Shown here in pieces: positions 58,334 through 64,000 of a stretch of 64,000 nucleotides of DNA. The stretch's first letter is position 1. Each line of letters begins with the position of its first letter. The stretch spans positions 14,329,501-14,393,500 of the forward strand of contig NC_091971.1 in the NCBI RefSeq assembly GCF_036711975.1. The letters are read 5' to 3'. The position numbers were made by a program, and so were the translations under genes. Origin of the DNA: Onthophagus taurus (lineage: Eukaryota > Arthropoda > Insecta > Coleoptera > Scarabaeidae). The notes under the pieces were generated by a model that saw only the letters and a list, made by a program, of their open reading frames with translations, had not been told where the DNA came from and ran no database searches.

Positions 58334-58742
58334 TCAGGCCAATGATCCAGGTGAAGTCACTGAGAAAGTTTTCAATTCCTCTTCATTGCACACAGGGGAA
58401 GAGTTTTTCCTAAAAATCAAATCAATATTTAATTTTATTTAAAATTGGCTTATTTCTGTTCTCTAATCGAGTTTTATCTCTGTTACAATCAAAATTTTAG
58501 GTAAAAAAGACATTTTTAGTTAACTTCTAACTTACCTTTTCCTGTATTGGAAGATGATAAAAAGTATTATAGCGTTGATTGTAAACAACAAAGCAATTAA
58601 TACAATTGGAGCAATTAATTCTATAAAAAAAATATTTTTAATGAAGGAAGGTTACGAAAATAGGAATTTTTACCTTGCATGTTGGATTGATGTGAAATTT
58701 TTCTAGAAGAATATTCCGGGATGTCAGTTATTAATCGTTTGT
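58334..58742 (-). CDS. Single-pass membrane protein, last three exons (5' part not found)
   Basis: Three small exons, 58674..58742, 58536..58620 and 58334..58409, each have an AG acceptor (ATAG, ATAG, TTAG) and, for the first two, a GTAA/GTAAG donor, and all join in phase. They give a juxtamembrane part (KRLITDIPEYSSRKISHQSN), a 22-residue hydrophobic helix (about APIVLIALLFTINAIILFII), a positive stop-transfer FQYRKRK and a short tail ending in TFSVTSPGSLA before TGA at 58336. The shape is a type I membrane protein with a short cytoplasmic end. I do not recognise the family. Upstream exons must lie to the right and were not found. The gene is tail to tail with HEATR1. An AATAAA (minus) lies near 58303. 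Confidence 0.65.
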
Positions 58743-59519
58743 CTATAAATAAAAAATATTTTAATAATTTATTTACATATTTAAAAAAAATTAATTCGTA
58801 TTATTTAAAAACCCCGCTTTTATTTTAATCACATGACCCCTCTTTATATATTTAATATGTAATCTAATTAATTTTAATTTATGAATTTTTTCTTAGAATT
58901 TTGCAGCTACATCTGGCGGAAAAATTTTGAACTAATACGTTATTTTAAAAATTTGAAATTTTATTTTGCTTAAGACATTTTTTATGCACAAACAGTATTG
59001 TTAAATACCCCGATATTTATTTTTAAGGGAAAATTCAATTAACTCATTAAATTTATAAAATTTAATTTAAATTGAGTTGACAGCAGTTTTACAAGCATTT
59101 CAGGAAGGCAGAGTCGATTATTGATACATCAAACTTATTTTTGTAATTCGCGACGGTAATGAAAGCTATAAAAGTACTCAAACGGGTGCTGTAATGAGAC
59201 TCCTTACAGCATCCGATGCTGTAATGAGATTTTAGTAACATTTTATGAAACCAGTTCATGTTGGTGACATTGGGTCATTAATTTTTCTAGTTGTCAATGT
59301 GCCAATGTTTGTCTATGGATGTTTAAATACGTTCTTAGCATCGAATACAAGGTCCACAATGATGAGGACATTGAACTCTGAGCAATTTCTCTTATTTTGT
59401 GAGGTGTACATGAAACATGTTCATCAGGTGAGAATACATTTTGTGTTTTTTTCAACTTGAATTCGTGCATTTCAAACGTGTCTTCCGAAACTTGTTTTTT
59501 AATATACTATTATAACATC
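58743..59519. other. Spacer, probably intron or upstream region of the membrane protein gene
   Basis: AT-rich. A hairpin GGTGCTGTAA...TTACAGCATCC followed by a third GATGCTGTAATGAGA lies at about 59186-59233. No exon is identified with confidence. Confidence 0.4.
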
Positions 59520-60362
59520 AACAAAAATGCTACAATGACGGTAAAATTGCATGAACTGTATACTGACTGGGCGTGGGGTAAGACAAGGTGATACAATGTT
59601 CCCCAAATTGTTCATCAGTGCATTTAAACAACTGGATTGGACCCAAAAAGACATAAACATTGATCATCAATGTTTATGCCTAAGTAATTTGCGCTACGCG
59701 GACAATATAATCCTTATTTGTGATAGCCTTGGAGAGATGAAACTGACTTACAGTAGGTGTGTGCATGAATCGAGCTAAATATCAACACGTGGAGAAATAA
59801 AATTTATGACAAATCTTGTTCTCAGCTCTAACATCAACATTAGGTATAATGAGATTGAGAGGGTTAACAGCTATGTTTATCTTGGCCATGAGGTTCGTGT
59901 ATCGAGAGATAGTCAAACAAGCGAAAGGGTCACACTCAAACTTACAGACATATTCAAGAGCGATATATTTGAAAAGAACGGCTTTTAATTAATGCGTGCT
60001 TCCGGTTATGACATATCTACTGCCAGGAGGCTCAAAGTAACGCAAAGAAATATGGAGAAGTCGATGCTGGGTGTAACCTTGAGGGACCACATACGAAATG
60101 AAGACTTACGCAGAAGAACTGGCGAAAATGATGTAGCCAACATTGTGGCAAAGTTCAAGTAGAACTGAATATGCAGTGGATAAAACGGTTGCTTGAGTAA
60201 AGATCGCGAGCGGACAGACGAAGTAGAGAAACACGCTGGACGGACGACGTCAGAAGAATTACCAATAAATGGATTCAGACAACACAGAATAGAATCGAAT
60301 GAAACAGAATAAGGGATGCCTATGTCCAACAATGGACGCAGAGGGTTGCTTATGATAATGAT
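59520..60362 (+). mobile_element. RTE-type non-LTR retrotransposon remnant
   Basis: In order: GVRQGDTMFPKLFISAFKQL (RT), LSNLRYADNIILICDSLGEM (YADD box altered to YADN), VNSYVYLGHEVRVSRD, a degraded thumb region with RNMEKSMLGVTLRDHIRNED, and near 60240-60350 the tail that in insect RTE copies encodes a RWTDDI...RDAYVQQWT-type end, followed by a GAT-rich 3' end (TGATAATGATGATCAGATCG). Multiple frameshifts. The endonuclease and early RT are missing. Confidence 0.8.
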
Positions 60363-60789
60363 GATCAGATCGATTTAAAAACAGTACAAAGACCACTACA
60401 AAAATAAATAAGTTTAATTCAAAAATAAAAGTTCTTCTTTAATAAAAAGCAATAACAATGGTTGTTTATACAAGAACTCATACAAATAAAAAATTAAACG
60501 CTAAATAATATATTAAGTTTTAATCCTAATAACTTGATCATCGATATTTCACTTTTTTTTTCTGAAAAGCTTTGAAACCGGATACTGTGTAGATTTATCC
60601 AACACGAAGATGTGGACTAAAATATCTTAAAATAGACACTATCGCAACTGCTCAAGCTAGGAATATTCCAGCACTTGAACTCAACATATTGTTTATATTC
60701 AAACGGCACCATACAGTCCAGCATTGAATTAAACTTATTGAATCCAGCGATGGGAATAATAATCTAAATTGTGTATTATTTGCATTTTA
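60363..60789. other. AT-rich spacer
   Basis: No gene or repeat is recognised. Confidence 0.4.
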
Positions 60790-60881
60790 TCACCAGTTTA
60801 GTTGCATGTGGAAATAGCAAAAATCAATTGGTCCCAATAAACTGGCGTCAGTAATCATACCGCCAATAAAGTTGACCAAAA

Positions 60882-61730
60882 GCTAAGTTTCCACATGCAT
60901 GGATTACTGGCGCCAGTTCATTTGCATGTGCAAATAGCAAAAAACCACATGTCCCCAATAAATTAATGCCAGTAATCATAGCGGCAATAAAGTTGACGCT
61001 ACTTCTACTTTTTGGAGCCAGTAATAGCATTTATAAAGAAAACGTGTAACTATTAACGTGTTCGTCCAACTAAAATGAACAAATTCGCTAAGCAGTACTG
61101 TTTCTAGAAACGTACGAACAATGTCCTTGTTTGTGGAATCAGAAAATTCCACAATATAAAGACCGACTAGCACTAAATGAAGCTGTCAGAATGACAATTG
61201 AAATTCTGATGAAAACAGTTCCTAATTTTGACGAAACCTCGGCAAAAGCTTCGTAAATAGCATCAAGTACTTCACACGTTTTGGCAAATGATACATATAT
61301 TGCAAGGATGTAAAAGAATCTCCAGAGGCTAAAAATCTTAAAGTTGTTTGCAGTTTTACGTGAGCTGAAATGACACCTCCCATATGCGTATGTTGTTTTT
61401 GTCAACAAAAACATGAAACTCTCTTCAGTCATTCTTAAATGATTAAAAAATGCTTCCTGATCTTCATGGCATAATTCTCTAATTAAAGTACTAGACGCAC
61501 CTAGGTTATTTCTACGTGCAATCCACGATCTAACCCAGCAACTATGTTTTCGCTTTTTTTTTGTTAATAACGTGTGCAGTTCCAAGGAGCACATTTGGTC
61601 TACCACTTGACGCCATTTTTATTACTGTGCCAGTACACAATTATAACATTTATGTGGAAACAACTTCTAGCGCCAGCTAATTGGCTTCGTACTGGCGTCA
61701 GTAATCCATGCATGTGGAAACTTAGCTTAA
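60882..61730 (-). mobile_element. Inner Harbinger copy with long inverted ends
   Basis: The ends AGCTAAGTTTCCACATGCATGGATTACTGGCG and its inverse at 61696-61730 bound an 849-bp internally deleted element that carries a transposase fragment (61139-61606). A TTA/TAA-like target fits PIF/Harbinger. Confidence 0.75.
61139..61606 (-). pseudogene. HARBI1-like transposase fragment
   Basis: The N-terminal part contains KKKRKHSCWVRSWIARRNNL, GASSTLIRELCHEDQEAFFN and HLRMTEESFMFLL, typical of Harbinger nucleases. Next comes a joint (TTYAYGRCHFSS) that leaves out expected sequence, then CEVLDAIYEAFAEVSSKLGT. The catalytic DDE domain is absent, so it is a deletion derivative. Confidence 0.8.
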
Positions 61731-61976
61731 TGCACCTAGGTAAGTTCCACGATCGAACCCAGCAGCTTTGTTTTCTTTTTTTTTTGTTAATAACATGCGT
61801 AGTTCCAAGGAGCACATTTGCATTATTACATTGATGCCAGCACGTAATTACATCACTTGACGCCATTTTTATTATTATGCCAGTACACAATAATCACATT
61901 TATGTGGAAACAACTTCTGGCGCCACTAAACTAGCTTCTTACTGCCGCCAGTCCGGCATGTGTAAACTTAGCTTAA

Positions 61977-63119
61977 GAAATTCTGGGAAGATTTTATTGG
62001 TTTATGTGGATAAAACGACTTAAAAATCTAAATATTTTCTACATAAAATTGGGTTATGATGAATGAATTAACCTACTGTCGTTCGTTCTTTTACACATCC
62101 AAAGAGCTAAGCTTGTTTTATACGATGTCTTATAATCAATCATGGCAGATATTCGAAATTTGAGTAGTAATTTATTTTCTCTAGATATGTGAATAAGTCT
62201 TCTCTGGACATGGATGAACCGCAGACATTCCATGTTATTTATTATTCTTTCTGTTTAGCATTGAAAGTGACAAATTCGTTTTTAAATTCAAAGAAATAAT
62301 TTCAAATCACATTGATATGTAACTGGCTTAACGTTTTTAGTTTTTTTTGTAGTTCTTGCGATTATGTGTTATTTATTTGAATGTCTAGATTATTACTTAG
62401 GAAGTGGTTTCCTTGCGGTAGATATCTTTATTTTGCTATATTTGGTGATATGCTATGTCATTACGCTTTTTATATAAAGGAATACCTAATAAATAGAATT
62501 TATTGTTGGTAAAGTTCTCAGAGTTAGTCAAATATTTCATCGTAGTTGCTAATGGTTGTTCATTTATTGCAACATTTATTACACTAGCGCTGTTACACAC
62601 GTTTTTACTATACCCAAAATGGCCAAAATTATTCTGATCTATTAACATCCAAGAGAAAATCCAAACAAAAGCAATTTATGCTCTATTGTTATTGACTGCA
62701 AAACCGAAGATCTAATTATGCCCACATTTCAGATATATTTTCAACTTTCTGGGATGGATCTTTTATGGATTAACCATAAAAACTAAGCTATCACACCTTA
62801 ATAATGTACTAACCAAGTGTAGTGTTTATCACTGTCCTAAGTTGTACTTATTTAATTTTTTCAGAATCGATGTTAATTTTTGGAATATATAGTAAATAAA
62901 TTACTTCATTATAGCATATCTGTCACAAAAGTCGTTCGCCCAACATAAACACAACATGCAAATAGCTTACATATTTGTTTCACTGTAATTTTATTTGCAT
63001 TTATAGAGAAATATTTAAAACGTTATTTAAGAATTTTTTTATTTAGAATTTCTCTTCATATTTTTCCATTGAACATATTTCAAACACTTAAGCCTCGGTA
63101 CAGATAACACTATTACTGA
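61977..63119. other. AT-rich region without a recognised gene
   Basis: One open frame on the minus strand (62436-62648, with NKFYLLGIPLYKKRNDIAY) is not recognised and has no clear splice context. Nothing else is identified. Confidence 0.4.
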
Positions 63120-63546
63120 ACGCATTTCGAGAAATAATATTGGCATGAGCTAAACATCCTGAATAAACTGGAGAAATTCTTGCTTCTATTCTTGAGTTAA
63201 CTTAATCTTGTGAACCAAGATATTTATGCAAAATTCGCTGTAATGTGGTTTGAGGGATTCCTAATTCCTGTAAATGGCTTAATTGACTGATTTAGCTTAT
63301 TTTGAACTGAAGCACTTATAGCTGCGATATTTTTTGCGCTTTTTATCATCTTATTAGCGCAGCAACGTACAATAGTGAACACCTCCACTCAAATTTATCC
63401 ACAACAGTACGCACAGCTTGTTTAGTAGGATAATTATTATAACCAAAAATTGGAGTAAGCACTCTTAAAACTACTTTTCTTATCAAACTCAGAATTGCGG
63501 TATTAATTTTTAACCATTTCCAAACGTTGCTCATTGTAATCTTCAC
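63120..63546 (-). pseudogene. Tc1/mariner-type transposase N-terminus remnant
   Basis: Reading leftward: RVLTPIFGYNNYPTKQAVRT followed by VVDKFEW, then RSAKNIAAISASVQ and, after a shift, QELGIPQTTLQRILHKYLGS. This is the order of the DUF4817 helix-turn-helix and linker found in very common insect transposases whose C-terminal tail type appears at 23395-23620. It is broken by shifts and stops, and the catalytic part is missing. Confidence 0.7.
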
Positions 63547-64000
63547 CGTGATAAAAATATTAACCTACGTTTTGGCGTTGAGGTCATAAAAAACATTCAA
63601 GAGTTTTTGATGTTTGATATCATGCTGAATATCAAGCTGTGCGTGATAAATTTATATAAAACTGTCAGTCTTCTGACTCATGTAGAGTAAAGGTACGTGC
63701 TTTACGGTGTGGGTTGGGTTAGGTTGCGAATTATAAGTAAAAACAACATATGTGCCACCAGCTTTTCTATAATAAATGAAATTTAGGAGGAATTAATTCT
63801 CCTATATTTGAGTAACAATAGTACCTCGTTTTGAGTAACAGCCATTATTGACCTTTAACTATGGCCACCATGGATAATAGCAATGTTATCAAAATGGCAG
63901 GAAGATTTTTTCTGAACAAGCTTGGTCTTCAGTTTGTGGGAGAGTATCAAAGAAACAAAATGCCGAGTCCTAGACGTTAGAGGAAGCATTAGAAAACGTT
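63547..64000. other. Right-edge region
   Basis: A 40-codon frame from 63861 starts in a strong context (GCCACCATGG) and reads MATMDNSNVIKMAGRFFLNK before ending at SPRR. It has no family I recognise and a stop in frame, so I do not call it a gene. Confidence 0.35.

Larger units (their letters stand above)
60790..61976 (-). mobile_element. Outer Harbinger copy (partial), host of a second copy
   Basis: 60790-60881 resembles 60906-61005 (GTTTAGTTGCATGTGG AAATAGC, then GTAATCATACCGCCAATAAAG) and 61733-61976 resembles 61498-61730 (CACCTAGGT, AACCCAGCA, GTTCCAAGGAGCACATTTG, GTAAACTTAGCTTA). The outer copy is therefore present as two flanks with an internal deletion, and its left terminal repeat is worn. 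Confidence 0.75.

Noticed and set aside
62436..62648. Minus-strand frame as an upstream exon of the membrane protein at 58334-58742
   Set aside because: No splice sites were found that would join it in phase and no signal peptide is visible.
63861..63983. Short frame with a strong GCCACCATGG start
   Set aside because: Ends after 40 codons with no splice site that extends it; the start context may be chance.
1..64000. CRISPR-like arrays
   Set aside because: The spaced repeats here are satellites and foldback arms in a eukaryotic genome; there are no short identical repeats with unique spacers and no cas genes.

Overview
This is AT-rich eukaryotic nuclear DNA, most likely from an insect and plausibly a beetle. 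The protein matches are insect or general animal genes, introns are short (55-60 bp in several genes) with GT-AG borders, and the intergenic space is packed with decayed insect-type transposons. The order is not proven from the sequence alone.

Host genes, left to right: (1) the first coding exon of the cohesin subunit SA/STAG (minus strand, 2122-2865), whose remaining exons lie beyond the left edge; (2) a complete three-exon WDR12 ribosome-biogenesis gene (plus, 3243-4630), divergent from SA across about 380 bp; (3) a single-exon twist bHLH gene (plus, 24734-25408); (4) a three-exon leucine-rich-repeat gene resembling LRRC34 (minus, 44067-45462); (5) a complete two-exon HEATR1/UTP10 gene (plus, 48159-58166) with a 4-kb intron full of transposons; (6) the last three small exons of an unrecognised single-pass membrane protein (minus, 58334-58742), tail to tail with HEATR1. 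WDR12 and HEATR1 both act in nucleolar ribosome assembly. SA and twist act in chromosome cohesion and mesoderm specification.

Most of the rest is mobile or repetitive DNA. It includes Tc1/mariner remnants (1-1790, 14747-16328, 23395-23620, 42433-43250, 63120-63546), a 2.3-kb satellite with about 14 monomers of 176 bp and a three-monomer higher-order repeat (6505-8868), Jockey-like elements (9540-12155, 20581-22386), a CR1/L2-group element (31459-33577), RNase-H-bearing LOA/I-type elements (35988-38139, 45950-47011), an RTE-type remnant (59520-60362), a Ty1/copia remnant (50465-53215) and Harbinger elements (60790-61976 and two short MITEs).

Nesting is extensive and several insertions can be dated relative to each other from visible target-site duplications. 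A foldback element with a 9-bp duplication sits in a Jockey element. A Tc1 sits in a 3.3-kb foldback element with an 11-bp duplication. A LOA-type element with a 15-bp duplication sits in another member of the first foldback family. A Harbinger element sits inside a copy of itself. An inverted pair of hAT-like elements flanks twist. A 95-bp inverted repeat at 28736-29085 carries, in each arm, what reads as a minimal hammerhead ribozyme of the kind known from Penelope-like elements; looser versions occur at 485-512 and 26062-26095. No single undescribed system stands out. The best candidates for new families are the two foldback families and the hammerhead-bearing inverted repeat.
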